Source: JAAYQA01 sp964510345 (lineage in GTDB: Bacteria; Bacillota; Clostridia; Tissierellales; Peptoniphilaceae). From it: 35,952 nt of DNA. The notes beneath the pieces were generated by a model. It made no database searches and was not told the origin of the DNA. It was given only the letters and a program-made list of their open reading frames with translations. This document shows positions 1 through 8,261 of the stretch, in pieces. How positions within the stretch are numbered: the stretch's first letter is position 1; the number at the start of each line of letters is the position of its first letter. The position numbers were made by a program, and so were the translations under genes. The DNA lies in contig CAZEBB010000018.1 in assembly GCA_964510345.1 (NCBI GenBank), forward strand, positions 1 to 35,952. The letters are read 5' to 3'.

Positions 1-104
1 GGGCCATACTCTTTGGATAACTGGCTCATGGATTTACCAGCATTATGGAGTGCGACAATTTGCTCCTTGAATGCCTGGGTGTATCTGGGACGTAATTGAC
101 TCAT
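1..104 (-). CDS. IS3-family transposase OrfA, N-terminal fragment cut by the window edge
   Basis: The minus strand from the ATG at 102-104 encodes 34 residues beginning MSQLRPRYTQAFKEQIVALH and continuing NAGKSMSQLSKEYGP. This is the helix-turn-helix start of the small OrfA protein of IS3-family insertion sequences, which binds the element ends and is joined to OrfB by frameshifting. A strong AGGAGGG ribosome binding site lies at 111-117, six bases before the start. An extended -10-like TGGTACAAT is readable on the minus strand at 124-132. The rest of the gene and OrfB would lie to the left of the window, so it is not known whether the element is intact. No convincing terminal inverted repeat could be fixed. 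Confidence 0.8.
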   Translation of the reverse strand, partial: MSQLRPRYTQAFKEQIVALHNAGKSMSQLSKEYG

Positions 105-376
105 GCGAAACCCTCCTTGATTGATTGTACCACGAAGGGGTCCTATAATCAGTGGTCCTATTTAGTGTAACCTATCCACTTTGGATAAAATAATCTTACA
201 AAATACTGACAACTGTTCATACAAAAAGGAGCTGGCTCAGCATTCCAACACCCTTTGTGAGTTATATACACGATAAGATTCCCCTGCCCGTCCGAAAAGT
301 ATTAGCTGAATGTCACACGTCTGGAACTCATAGACTGTGGATCTGTTCAAACACGCCTCGCCTTCAGTGTATCACC
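105..376. other. intergenic region, probably containing one end of the IS element
   Basis: No gene is supported here. Positions about 142-168 hold two copies of a GGTCCTAT word separated by a few bases, close to where an IS terminal repeat would be expected, but the exact end and any target duplication cannot be defined with only one end present. Confidence 0.4.
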
Positions 377-415
377 AAATAACAAAACCGGCGGATTCTT
401 GCTCGAATTCGCCGG
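377..415 (-). terminator. terminator of the RR/HK operon
   Basis: On the minus strand an 11-bp stem with one mismatch (CCGGCGAATTC pairing with GAATCCGCCGG, six-base loop GAGCAA) is followed by TTTTGTTATT. It lies just after the histidine kinase stop codon. Confidence 0.7.
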
Positions 416-447
416 TATCATGTCTGAACGGTTGGTTTGTATTAGTA

Positions 448-1674
448 TCACGATAATGGTAATGTGATTTCTGTCGTGTAGTCATGATCTGTGGCGCTTG
501 TCGCAAAGTGCCCGCTGTGTCTTTCGACGATGCGACGCATGCTCTTTGTTCCAACCCCTCTGTTCTTTTGCGGTTTTTTAGCTGCTTGTGGCATAAACGT
601 ATTGATCGTGAAGATGCGGAGACGAAGTGGCGTGAAGTCTATCTGTAATTGTAGTCTTCTGTTTTCGCGTGGAAGTTGATTCAATGCTTCCGCGATGTTG
701 TCAAAGTGATTTCCCAGCAGTACGGAGAGTTCTGTATTTTCGAACCCCATCTCCTTCGGCACCCGACACTGTATCTCCAGTTTTCCATCCGGGATGTCCA
801 CTCTTGCCACCAGATTCTGCACCAACAGTTGGATCAACTCATTTTCTGTATAGAGAGTCGAACTGGCGGCGTCGATCATGTGTAATCTTTTCTGAATCTG
901 TTGCTCTTTTCTCTCGTCACTTTCATTTAGGAGACCCAACAAAAAGTGTTTCATGTCGTGCTTGTAACTCCGGATCTCTTTTTCATAATGTTGGAATTGT
1001 TCGTAATACTTCTTTTGTGATTCCATTTGCAACTCAACTTCGTATGCCCGCTTTTCCGCGATTTTTTTGTTGGTCGAGATTTCAAACAGCACGAAAATAA
1101 GAAGCGACATCAACATGAGCATCGCATCCAGAAAGAACCAACGGAACGTGCCCGGTTCAGCGGAGGAGAGATTCGGCATAAATAGCAGTGCATACAGCAC
1201 GACCATGCCCCAGACGACGGATACGATGACCAGAATACTCCGGTCGTATTCCCATTCCTTCGGTTGTCTACGCAGTATGATAATGTGAATGAGGATCATG
1301 CGTACGATGGTGGACGTAAAGCCATGCAGATAAAAATTGGCTTCTAGGTCATGCCCGAGCATAACGAAAAGCTGCAAGAGAAACAGATCGACCGCAAGAT
1401 TTGCGACGGTCATCGCGAGTATATACAGCACTTTTTTTAGGGCGTTTCCTGAGAAAAACGCACTGATAACCGCCATGACGACCGTATAGGCGATCAAATT
1501 CGCAACGGGAATCCTCAACAAATTGACCCTCACATATCCGACGAGCAGCAGAAGTGTGATCGGAGCGATCAGACGTAGGGTGAGTCGTTTTTCGCCTAAA
1601 AACGCACCAAAATATCGAAAGAGGATATAGAATTCGGCGAATCCGTTGATGAGATAAAAACTGATGTCTAACAT
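448..1674 (-). CDS. sensor histidine kinase, GHKL (AgrC/LytS-like HPK10) type
   Basis: The protein has 408 residues. Residues 1-200 are hydrophobic and form about six membrane segments, followed by a short coiled stretch (200-235). The H-box EIRSYKHDMKHF puts the phospho-accepting His at about 239. The N-box is the slightly unusual LLGNHFDNIAEAL (319-331), and the ATP-lid motif GVGTKSMRRIVE (373-384) is typical of GHKL kinases that pair with LytTR regulators. The ATG is preceded by GGGGGG nine bases after the stop of the regulator gene, so the two are co-transcribed with the regulator first. No AgrB/AgrD-type peptide gene is next to it, so the signal is unknown. It acts in the cytoplasmic membrane. 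Confidence 0.9.
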   Translation of the reverse strand: MLDISFYLINGFAEFYILFRYFGAFLGEKRLTLRLIAPITLLLLVGYVRVNLLRIPVANLIAYTVVMAVISAFFSGNALKKVLYILAMTVANLAVDLFLLQLFVMLGHDLEANFYLHGFTSTIVRMILIHIIILRRQPKEWEYDRSILVIVSVVWGMVVLYALLFMPNLSSAEPGTFRWFFLDAMLMLMSLLIFVLFEISTNKKIAEKRAYEVELQMESQKKYYEQFQHYEKEIRSYKHDMKHFLLGLLNESDERKEQQIQKRLHMIDAASSTLYTENELIQLLVQNLVARVDIPDGKLEIQCRVPKEMGFENTELSVLLGNHFDNIAEALNQLPRENRRLQLQIDFTPLRLRIFTINTFMPQAAKKPQKNRGVGTKSMRRIVERHSGHFATSATDHDYTTEITLPLS

Positions 1675-1683
1675 GAAACCCCC

Positions 1684-2397
1684 CTAGCGTTCCCGTGCGA
1701 TGGCCTGTTTTAGAGAACGCAGCCCTTCTCGACTTGCATAAAACACCTTTCCGTTTTTCATCGTTACGGGGTTTCCCGCCGATGTATCGGCTTTGATGGA
1801 TGCGATATGATCGATCCGCACGACGGCATTGCGATTAATACAGGAGAATCGATGCTTCTCCGGTAGACGCTGCACCAAGCTCTTAAGGCTTTCTGTCGTA
1901 TCGTAGCTTTCCTGTGCGTAGAGATGGATGATCGTCTTTCGATTGACGCGCTCTATCGCCACGATGTCCTCTACCCGTAGGGTGATCTTGCGATGATTTT
2001 CCATAATCTCCACATAGGCTCCGGGCGTTCTTAAGCTCTCGACAACCAAGCGCAAGAGATGCGAGAGCTTCTCGCGTTGTACCGGCTTGACCAAGTACCC
2101 GATAGGGAACGCTTCGTAGCCTTCCAAGGCGTACTCGCTGTGTGAGGTAATAAAGATGATCGCAGCGCGTGCGCTGGTTTGTCGGATGCGCTTCCCGATC
2201 TCGACTCCGTTTTCGTCTCCAATTTCGATATCCAAAAGGTATAGGTCATATTCTGTCGTATTGCGCGCGGCATCCAGCGCTGCACCATTTGGGAAGATAT
2301 CGATCTGCGCGGGCGCGTCAAAAAGAGCATCCAACACAATGTCGCGTATGTCGGACAGCATCTTCTGATCATCGTCCAATATGGCAATTTTTATCAT
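1684..2397 (-). CDS. LytTR-family response regulator
   Basis: The protein has 237 residues from the ATG at 2395-2397, chosen because GGAGGAG lies seven bases upstream; an upstream in-frame start would have no ribosome binding site. Residues 1-120 are a receiver domain with the acidic pocket DDD (8-10), phosphorylated Asp about 56 in LLDIEIGDENG, and TSH/K signalling residues. Residues about 130-235 form a LytTR DNA-binding domain (YVEIMENHRKITL, then FSCINRNAVVRIDHI). It is the partner of the adjacent GHKL kinase. Related pairs control virulence, bacteriocin or cell-surface genes; the target here is unknown. Confidence 0.93.
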   Translation of the reverse strand: MIKIAILDDDQKMLSDIRDIVLDALFDAPAQIDIFPNGAALDAARNTTEYDLYLLDIEIGDENGVEIGKRIRQTSARAAIIFITSHSEYALEGYEAFPIGYLVKPVQREKLSHLLRLVVESLRTPGAYVEIMENHRKITLRVEDIVAIERVNRKTIIHLYAQESYDTTESLKSLVQRLPEKHRFSCINRNAVVRIDHIASIKADTSAGNPVTMKNGKVFYASREGLRSLKQAIARER

Positions 2398-2469
2398 CGC
2401 TCTCCTCCTATGATTGATCGTTACGAGATCCTCACGGCGAAAGGGCACCGCCTCAGGAGGACAACTACC

Positions 2470-2498
2470 ATTATATCAGATACCGGGATTTCGAATAA
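2470..2498 (-). promoter_or_regulatory. promoter of the LytTR/GHKL operon
   Basis: On the minus strand a perfect TATAAT (2470-2475) is preceded by TGA, an extended -10. A poor -35, TTATTC (2493-2498), lies 17 bp upstream. The predicted 5' leader of about 65 nt contains a small GGCG/CGCC hairpin. Confidence 0.6.
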
Positions 2499-2541
2499 AA
2501 AACGCCAAGTGCTACTCCTCATGAAGAGTAGACACCTGGCG
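2497..2541 (-). terminator. terminator of the leuACDB-ABC operon
   Basis: A long hairpin on the minus strand (arms CGCCAGGTG and CACTTGGCG, inner arms CTACTC/GAGTAG) is followed by six T residues. It lies nine bases after the ABC ATPase gene and overlaps the -35 region of the next operon. Confidence 0.88.
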
Positions 2542-2550
2542 AATGTGTTC

Positions 2551-3345
2551 TTATCGAATGATCTTCATCCACGGCCGGTCGTAGTCCCAGTCGAGGCGGA
2601 CGCGGCAGTGGTAGAGTTCTCCCAAACGGTCTTCGGTGAGGATCTCTTTTTTTGTGCCGGCGGCGCACATGACGCCGTCTTCGAGTATGGCGACATGGGT
2701 GATAAACGGCATGATTTCTTCTAAGCTGTGCGTCACGTACAGCACAGTTTTTTCTGTGTTTTCGACGCGCCGTTCGAGGGCTTGCAGGAGGGATTCCCGC
2801 TCTCTGATATCCAGACTCGAACAGGGCTCATCCAATACGAGCAGTTCAGCCGGGTTCATGAGCGCGCGGGCGGTCAGGGTGCGGCGCCTCTCCCCTTCGG
2901 AAAGTGTCGCAAAGCGCTTCTCGCGAAGGTGGGTCAGGTGAAAGTCGTACATCATAGCGGCGGTTTGCTCCATATCTTCCGCGGTCGGCTCGTCGTAGAG
3001 TCCGATGGTCAGGTACTTTCCGCTCAGGACGATCTCCTCCACCGTCATGCCGTGCAGTGTGGAAAGATAGTTGTGGAGGGTGGACGACACGAAACTCGTG
3101 CGCTTCCTGATATTCTCCCATGGGTGTTTGCCGAAGGTGTGCCCGAACACCTCCACGCTACCGGTGGTCGGGTAAGTAAGCGCGGGGATCATGCTGAGAA
3201 GGGTCGATTTTCCCGACCCGTTTCTCCCGAGAAGCACCCAGCGCTCGTTTTTTTTGATCGTCCAGTTCACGCCGCGCAGGATGGGTCGTCCATCTCTGCG
3301 AAAGGTGACGTCGGTGAACCGCAACTCAGGCGCTTGCGATTGCAT
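2551..3345 (-). CDS. stand-alone ABC ATPase, ModF/YlmA-like
   Basis: The protein has 264 residues from the ATG at 3343-3345, which overlaps the end of leuB by 20 bases and has AAAGGA upstream. Motifs are Walker A GRNGSGKST (41-49), signature LSEGERRR (148-155), Walker B LLVLDEP (168-174), D-loop SSLD and switch THS. The usual Q-loop glutamine is absent; the segment reads SFVSSTL, as I recall for the COG1119 (ModF/YlmA) group. No permease gene is adjacent and the protein has no membrane segments, so its partner and substrate cannot be told from here. Its position as last gene of the leucine operon, overlapping leuB, implies co-expression under leucine control. Confidence 0.85.
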   Translation of the reverse strand: MQSQAPELRFTDVTFRRDGRPILRGVNWTIKKNERWVLLGRNGSGKSTLLSMIPALTYPTTGSVEVFGHTFGKHPWENIRKRTSFVSSTLHNYLSTLHGMTVEEIVLSGKYLTIGLYDEPTAEDMEQTAAMMYDFHLTHLREKRFATLSEGERRRTLTARALMNPAELLVLDEPCSSLDIRERESLLQALERRVENTEKTVLYVTHSLEEIMPFITHVAILEDGVMCAAGTKKEILTEDRLGELYHCRVRLDWDYDRPWMKIIR

Positions 3346-4405
3346 CACAAATCCTTTGGCACATTTCGCTTCCGGAGAGCACGGGTTCGCCCTCTCGTGC
3401 GAGATCGGCCGTGCGCGCGCCTTCTGCCAGTACGACATGGACGGCGCTTTCAATGGTCTGCGCTTCTTTTTCCAGACCGAATGAGTAGCGGAGCATCATC
3501 GCGACGGAGAGGATCGTACCGCATGGGTTGGCGATGTCTTTCCCGGCGATGTCGGGCGCGGAGCCGTGGATCGGCTCGTACAGGTGGACGCCGCCTTCGC
3601 CTAAGCTGGCGGAGGGCAACATGCCGATGGAGCCGGTGATCATGGACGCTTCATCGGAGAGGATGTCTCCGAAAATATTGTTGGTGAGGATGACGTCAAA
3701 CTGCGCGGGGTTACGTACAAGCTGCATCGCACAGTTGTCGACATACATGTAGCTCAGCTTGACATCAGGGTAGTCGGCGCTCATTTCGGATACGACGGCG
3801 CGCCACAGTTTCGAGCTGTCCAGCACATTGGCTTTGTCCACCAAGGTCACCTTCTTGTCTCGTAGCATCGCGGTATCAAACGCCGTTTTGGCGATTCGTC
3901 GAATCTCGTTTTCGTCGTAGCGCTCGGTATCGTACGCCGTGCGCACGCCGTCGATCACATCGGTCGACTTTTCGCCGAAATAGATCCCCCCGATGAGTTC
4001 GCGGACGACGAGCAGGTCGACGCCGGCGTTCACGATCTCGTTTTTCAGCGGGCTCGCATCCACCAGCGCGGGGATAACGGTCGCCGGGCGCAGATTGGCG
4101 TAGAGGCCGAGCGTTTTGCGCAGGCGAAGGAGCCCCTGCTCCGGACGCAGCTTCGGGTCGATGGCGTCCCATTTCGGTCCGCCGACAGCGCCTAAGAGCA
4201 CCGCGTCGGCACTTTGGCAAGCGTCCAGAGTCGCTGCGGGCAACGGGTTGTTGTACGCGTCGATCGCGATCCCGCCGAGCAGTGCATTGGTCACGGTAAA
4301 CTCGTGGCCGTATTTATCTTGTATGATTTCAATGACCTTGACGGCCGACTCCATGATCTCGGGGCCGATGCCGTCACCGGGTAAACACAGGATATTGGCT
4401 TTCAT
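3326..4405 (-). CDS. leuB: 3-isopropylmalate dehydrogenase
   Basis: LeuB oxidises and decarboxylates 3-isopropylmalate to 2-oxoisocaproate using NAD+, the third step specific to leucine synthesis. The 359-residue protein starts MKANILCLPGDGIGPEIMES and carries the family segments GAVGGPKWD, RELIGGIYFGE, VDKANVLDSSKLWR, and NIFGDILSDEASMITGS with its metal-binding acidic residues. The ATG shares one base with the leuD stop (TGATG), so translation is coupled. A longer upstream reading frame only covers leuD sequence. The length is normal for the family. Confidence 0.97.
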   Translation of the reverse strand: MKANILCLPGDGIGPEIMESAVKVIEIIQDKYGHEFTVTNALLGGIAIDAYNNPLPAATLDACQSADAVLLGAVGGPKWDAIDPKLRPEQGLLRLRKTLGLYANLRPATVIPALVDASPLKNEIVNAGVDLLVVRELIGGIYFGEKSTDVIDGVRTAYDTERYDENEIRRIAKTAFDTAMLRDKKVTLVDKANVLDSSKLWRAVVSEMSADYPDVKLSYMYVDNCAMQLVRNPAQFDVILTNNIFGDILSDEASMITGSIGMLPSASLGEGGVHLYEPIHGSAPDIAGKDIANPCGTILSVAMMLRYSFGLEKEAQTIESAVHVVLAEGARTADLAREGEPVLSGSEMCQRICDAIASA

Positions 4406-4992
4406 CAGTCTCTCCAGTAACCGGGGCGGTTGTTCTCGTAGGCGTCGATTGCGTCGGCGAATTTGAGCGTGCGGCTGATCGCGTCGGTCCCCTCGAGCAG
4501 TCTTTCTCTCCACGACTCTTCGATCGTAAATGGATATACTTTACCATCGGCAGTGACCGTCTGCTGTTCCAGATCGACGGTGACAGGTGTTTCGGGCGAA
4601 AGTGCGGCTAATTCGTCTCGCTCTTCTTTAGAGAGTTTGATCGGCAAGTTGCCGTTGTTGAGCCAGTTCATATAGAAGATCGGCGAGTAGGAGCCCGCGA
4701 TCACGACGCGGAAGCCGTAGTCCTGAAGCGCCCACGCGGCGTGTTCTCGGGAGGAACCGCAGCCGAAGTTGTCGCCCGCGACGAGGATCTGCGCGCCTTG
4801 GTATTCGGGTTGGTTGAGCGCAAAATCGGGGATGGGGTTTTGCTGTTCGTCGTAGCGCCACGGGTCAAACAGCGCGTCGGCAAATCCGGTTTTTTCCGTG
4901 CTCTTCAAGTACTGTTTGGGGATCAGCGTATCGGTGTCGATATTATCCACGTAGACAGGTACGGCTTTCGCTGTGATGGTTGTAAATTTCAT
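4405..4992 (-). CDS. leuD: 3-isopropylmalate dehydratase small subunit
   Basis: LeuD pairs with LeuC to isomerise 2-isopropylmalate to 3-isopropylmalate. The 195-residue protein is of normal length and shows the swivelling-domain motifs NIDTDTLIPKQYLK, GDNFGCGSSREHAAWAL and FYMNWLNNGNLPI. The ATG at 4990-4992 has GGAGG eight bases upstream and overlaps the leuC stop by four bases (ATGA). It is fourth from last in the tightly packed minus-strand operon A-C-D-B-ABC. Confidence 0.97.
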   Translation of the reverse strand: MKFTTITAKAVPVYVDNIDTDTLIPKQYLKSTEKTGFADALFDPWRYDEQQNPIPDFALNQPEYQGAQILVAGDNFGCGSSREHAAWALQDYGFRVVIAGSYSPIFYMNWLNNGNLPIKLSKEERDELAALSPETPVTVDLEQQTVTADGKVYPFTIEESWRERLLEGTDAISRTLKFADAIDAYENNRPGYWRD

Positions 4993-6371
4993 TGTACTTC
5001 CTCCCTGCTGTCGACAAAGTGTCCGTGGATCGCAGCCAATGCCGCCATGGCGGGGCTCGCCAAGTGGGTTCTGGAATTGGCGCCTTGTCGCCCTTCGAAG
5101 TTGCGGTTGGAGGTGGAGGCGCAGTGTGCGTAGGCGGGCACGCGGTCGGGGTTCATGCCGAGGCAGCTGGAGCAGCCGGCTTCGCGCCATTCAAACCCGG
5201 CGTCTTTGAAGATGTCGGCAATGCCCGACGCCTCACAGGCGCGCTTTACGGCATCTGAGCCGGGCACGGCGATCGCCGTCACCGTGGGGTGCACTTTCTT
5301 TCCTTTTAATATGTCGGCGGCGATTGCAAAATCGGAGTATCGGCCATTGGTACACGAGCCGATAAACACATGCGTGATCGGAATGTCCGTAGGCATCTGC
5401 CCGGGTTGTAAGTCCATATAGCGATACGCATTGGCGTCGTTCTCCCCTTCTGCTTCCGGGAAAGCTTCGTCAAACGCAACCACTTGTCCGAGATTCGTGC
5501 CCCAAGTGATCTGCGGCGCGAGGTCGGTGATGTCCATCTCTAAAATCGCATCGAAGTCGCTTTCGCTGTCGGTGTACAGCGTCTTCCAGTCAGCGACGGC
5601 TTCGTCATATGCATCGCCTTTCGGCGCAAAGCGGCGGTCCTTCACATAGGCAAAGGTCGTCTCATCCGGTCTTACTAAGCCGAACTTCGCCCCGGCTTCG
5701 ATCGCCATATTGCACAACGTCATGCGCTCGTCCATCGTGAGGCTCTCGATCGGTTCGCCGAAGAACTCCATCGCGTAGCCGGCGCCCAGATTGTTGCCGT
5801 ACTTTCTTATCAACCCGAGGATCATGTCCTTCGCGTATACGCCTTTTTGACGGGTGCCCGTAAAACGGATGCCCAAGTTCTTCGGTTTGTCCTGCCAGAT
5901 GGTCTGCGTGGCGAAGACGTGCTCCACCTCGCTCGTGCCGATCCCGCAGGCGATCGCGCCAAAAGCGCCGTGAGTTGCCGTGTGGCTGTCGCCGCATACG
6001 ATCACTTTGCCGGGTTGGGAGATCCCCTGCTCCGGCCCCATCATATGGATAATGGCGTTGTCGGGGCTGTCCATATCGAACAGCACCACGCCGAATTCTT
6101 CACAGTTCTTAGCCAGTGCATCCAATTGCGCCTTGGCGACCTCGTCTGCAATGCACACGCGCTCTTCTTTCGTGGTGGGCGTGTTGTGGTCCATCGTAGC
6201 ATAGGTCAAGTCCGGTCTTCTGAGCGGTCGGTTCGCGATCCGCAGCCCCGAAAACGCCTGGGGTGATGTGACCTCGTGAATCAAATGGGCGTCTACATAC
6301 AACAGTTGCGCCTCGCCCGGGTTTCCCGTGACGACATGGCGGTCCCAAATCTTATCAAATAATGTTGCCAT
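4989..6371 (-). CDS. leuC: 3-isopropylmalate dehydratase large subunit
   Basis: LeuC is the [4Fe-4S] aconitase-fold subunit of isopropylmalate isomerase. It has 460 residues, starting MATLFDKIWDRHVVTG. The three cluster-ligating cysteines are visible at about 340 (FIGSCTNGRYSD) and at about 400 and 403 (GCSSCLGMNPD). The substrate-site stretches VCGDSHTATHGAFG and GIGTSEVEHVFATQT are intact. Its ATG shares one base with the leuA stop (TAATG), so it is translationally coupled to leuA. It is the long bacterial LeuC type rather than the shorter archaeal/HACN-like type. Confidence 0.97.
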   Translation of the reverse strand: MATLFDKIWDRHVVTGNPGEAQLLYVDAHLIHEVTSPQAFSGLRIANRPLRRPDLTYATMDHNTPTTKEERVCIADEVAKAQLDALAKNCEEFGVVLFDMDSPDNAIIHMMGPEQGISQPGKVIVCGDSHTATHGAFGAIACGIGTSEVEHVFATQTIWQDKPKNLGIRFTGTRQKGVYAKDMILGLIRKYGNNLGAGYAMEFFGEPIESLTMDERMTLCNMAIEAGAKFGLVRPDETTFAYVKDRRFAPKGDAYDEAVADWKTLYTDSESDFDAILEMDITDLAPQITWGTNLGQVVAFDEAFPEAEGENDANAYRYMDLQPGQMPTDIPITHVFIGSCTNGRYSDFAIAADILKGKKVHPTVTAIAVPGSDAVKRACEASGIADIFKDAGFEWREAGCSSCLGMNPDRVPAYAHCASTSNRNFEGRQGANSRTHLASPAMAALAAIHGHFVDSREEVQ

Positions 6372-7879
6372 TAGGCATTGCCTCTTTTCGTCACCATGTG
6401 GTTGATCGCGTTGATATACGCCAAAATGCTCGACTTGATGATATCCGTGCTCAAGCCCTTGCCGGAGTACATCTTACCGTCTCGCTCCAGTTTCACGACC
6501 GTCTCGCCGACGGCGTCTTTCCCTTGGGTCAAGGAGTAGATCGAGAAGTCTTTCAGGCGGACTTCCTGTCCGGTGATCTTGCCCATTGCGTCGAACGCAG
6601 CGTCGATCGGCCCTTTGCCCGTGCCGATGTTCTCGATCATCTCGTCTTGGTATTGGACTTTGATGATCGTCTTCGCGTCTTTTCCTTCGCTGGTCGCGGT
6701 TTGGTAATCGACCAATACAAAGCCGTCTTCGACCTCGGAGTATGCCCCGATAACCAATGCCTCGATGTCTTTATCGTAGACCGTCTTTTTCTCGTCGGCC
6801 AATTCTTTAAACTTCACAAACAGAGCGTTCAATTCTTCGTCGGACACTTCGTAGCCCATTTCGATCAGGCGATCCCTGAGCGCGTGCTTGCCGGAGTGCT
6901 TGCCGAGGACCATCATATTTTCTTTTAAGCCGACAGATTCGGGTGTCATGATCTCGTAAGTTTCTTTGTTTTTCAACACGCCGTGCTGATGGATGCCTGC
7001 TTCGTGCGCAAATGCATTGATGCCGACGATCGCCTTATGCGGCTGTACGCGTACACCGGTGATTGTGGAAAGCAACGTCGATGACTTCATGATCTCCGTC
7101 GTCACGATACGCGTGTCCTTCTTGTAGAAATCGTGGCGCGTCTTCAGTGCCATGACGACTTCTTCCATCGCGGTATTGCCGGCGCGTTCGCCGATGCCGT
7201 TGACCGTGCACTCAATTTGCGTCGCCCCTGCGAGTACGGCGGACAGCGAGTTGGCTACCGCCATCCCCAAGTCGTTGTGGCAGTGAACGGAAATGATCGC
7301 CTTGTCGATATTGGGCGTGTTCTCTTTTATCGATTGAATGAACTCGTAGTACTCTTGCGGCGTCGTGTAGCCGACCGTGTCCGGAAGGTTGATCGTGGAT
7401 GCGCCGGCATCGATGACGCCTTCGACGACGCGATACAGGAACGGAAGCTCCGAACGAGACGCGTCTTCACAGGAGAACTCGATATTCGGACACAGCGAAC
7501 GCGCATACCTGACGGCTTCCACCGCGCGCTCATACACTTGGTCCTCGGTCATTTCGAGCTTATACTTCATGTGGATGGGCGATGTGGCCAAGAACACGTG
7601 GATCATCGGGCTTTCCGCATGACGCACCGCTTCGTACGCAGCGTCGATATCGCCCTTCACCGAGCGTGACAGCGAGCAGATCGTGCTGTTTTTAACCACT
7701 TTCGCCACTTCAGAAACCGCCTCAAAGTCTCCTTTCGACGAAATGGCAAAACCGGCTTCGATAATGTCGACACCCATACGCTCCAGCTGCTTGGCCATCT
7801 GGATTTTCTCGTTCAGGTGCATCGAACAACCCGGAGATTGTTCACCGTCTCTCAATGTCGTGTCAAAAATTCGAATCAT
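6371..7879 (-). CDS. leuA: 2-isopropylmalate synthase
   Basis: LeuA condenses 2-oxoisovalerate with acetyl-CoA, the committed step of leucine synthesis. The 502-residue protein shows the DRE-TIM barrel motif FDTTLRDGEQSPG (R10, D11), metal ligands HCHNDLG (H199, H201), and a C-terminal regulatory domain from about 380 (YQTATSEGKDAKTIIKVQY) where leucine feedback normally acts. A GAGGAG ribosome binding site lies upstream. The gene is first in the operon and sits behind two tandem T-box attenuators and a further hairpin, so it is controlled both by uncharged tRNA and probably by feedback inhibition. Confidence 0.97.
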   Translation of the reverse strand: MIRIFDTTLRDGEQSPGCSMHLNEKIQMAKQLERMGVDIIEAGFAISSKGDFEAVSEVAKVVKNSTICSLSRSVKGDIDAAYEAVRHAESPMIHVFLATSPIHMKYKLEMTEDQVYERAVEAVRYARSLCPNIEFSCEDASRSELPFLYRVVEGVIDAGASTINLPDTVGYTTPQEYYEFIQSIKENTPNIDKAIISVHCHNDLGMAVANSLSAVLAGATQIECTVNGIGERAGNTAMEEVVMALKTRHDFYKKDTRIVTTEIMKSSTLLSTITGVRVQPHKAIVGINAFAHEAGIHQHGVLKNKETYEIMTPESVGLKENMMVLGKHSGKHALRDRLIEMGYEVSDEELNALFVKFKELADEKKTVYDKDIEALVIGAYSEVEDGFVLVDYQTATSEGKDAKTIIKVQYQDEMIENIGTGKGPIDAAFDAMGKITGQEVRLKDFSIYSLTQGKDAVGETVVKLERDGKMYSGKGLSTDIIKSSILAYINAINHMVTKRGNA

Positions 7880-7933
7880 TTTCTTCTCCTCTTCTTTCTA
7901 GAAATCTGTTGTTGCTTGATGAGTGCTGTCGCC

Positions 7934-7981
7934 GAGGAAACGGATGTCTACGAGGGCGCCCTTGGGGACATCCCCTTCCTC
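7934..7981 (-). other. leader hairpin with a 7-codon ORF between the second T-box and leuA
   Basis: On the minus strand the two 15-base arms at 7967-7981 and 7934-7948 pair with one G-U and one G-G. The 5' arm contains GGAGGAAGGGG followed by an ATG (7971) opening the tiny frame MSPRAPS that stops at 7948. There is no T-tract, so this is not a terminator. Its beginning closely resembles the start of the small ORF at 16863. The role is unknown; it could set leuA mRNA stability or translation. Confidence 0.5.
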
Positions 7982-8010
7982 CGCTTTTCTAGTCACTCAG
8001 CCATCATCAT

Positions 8011-8038
8011 AAAAAAATGTCCCTGCAAATGCAGGGAC
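8011..8038 (-). terminator. attenuator terminator of the second (leuA-proximal) T-box
   Basis: On the minus strand GTCCCTGC-ATTT-GCAGGGAC, a perfect 8-bp stem, is followed by a T of the ACA flank and then seven T residues. The 5' arm competes with the adjacent T-box sequence for pairing. Confidence 0.92.
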
Positions 8039-8222
8039 GTATGTGTACGCGGTACCACCCGGATTGCACGAAAACTCGTGCCACTCATCATGTATAAGGC
8101 CATGAACCCCACCTGCCTACTCGTTTTCAACAGGCGCGCAGAGAAAGGAGTTAGTTTTGTTTCGTTGACCGGCTCGCACCCCCGCCGGCTCTCTGCACAA
8201 GCTTCACAAAACTGCGTTTCTC
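8011..8222 (-). promoter_or_regulatory. T-box leader 2 of the leu operon (tRNA-sensing attenuator)
   Basis: The T-box core GGGTGGTACCGCG is at 8048-8060 (minus strand), followed by its terminator. Stem I is closed by AGTT/AACT (about 8210-8213 with about 8152-8156). It carries the conserved AGAGAGC and the distal GGTGCGAGCC segments. Aligned to T-box 1 through the GAA before the codon and the downstream ACTCC, the specifier would be ACA (8158-8160, Thr). A Leu codon CTA lies six bases further on (8152-8154). The specificity is therefore unresolved. The antiterminator bulge TGGT expects a tRNA with discriminator A. Confidence 0.88.
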
Positions 8223-8235
8223 TATTGCAAACATG

Positions 8236-8261
8236 AAAAAATCCCCGTGTTGCCACAGGGA
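8236..8261 (-). terminator. attenuator terminator of the first T-box
   Basis: On the minus strand TCCCTGTG-GCAA-CACGGGGA, an 8-bp stem with one U-G pair and a GNRA loop, is followed directly by six T residues. It lies eight bases after the T-box core of leader 1. Confidence 0.92.

Noticed and set aside
372..554. Minus-strand 60-codon frame at the end of the kinase gene
   Set aside because: It overlaps the kinase C-terminus and the terminator hairpin and has no start signal.
2728..3639. Plus-strand frame of 303 codons opposite the ABC ATPase and leuB
   Set aside because: Antisense to two confidently identified genes, and rich in Arg/Gly/Ser runs typical of shadow frames.
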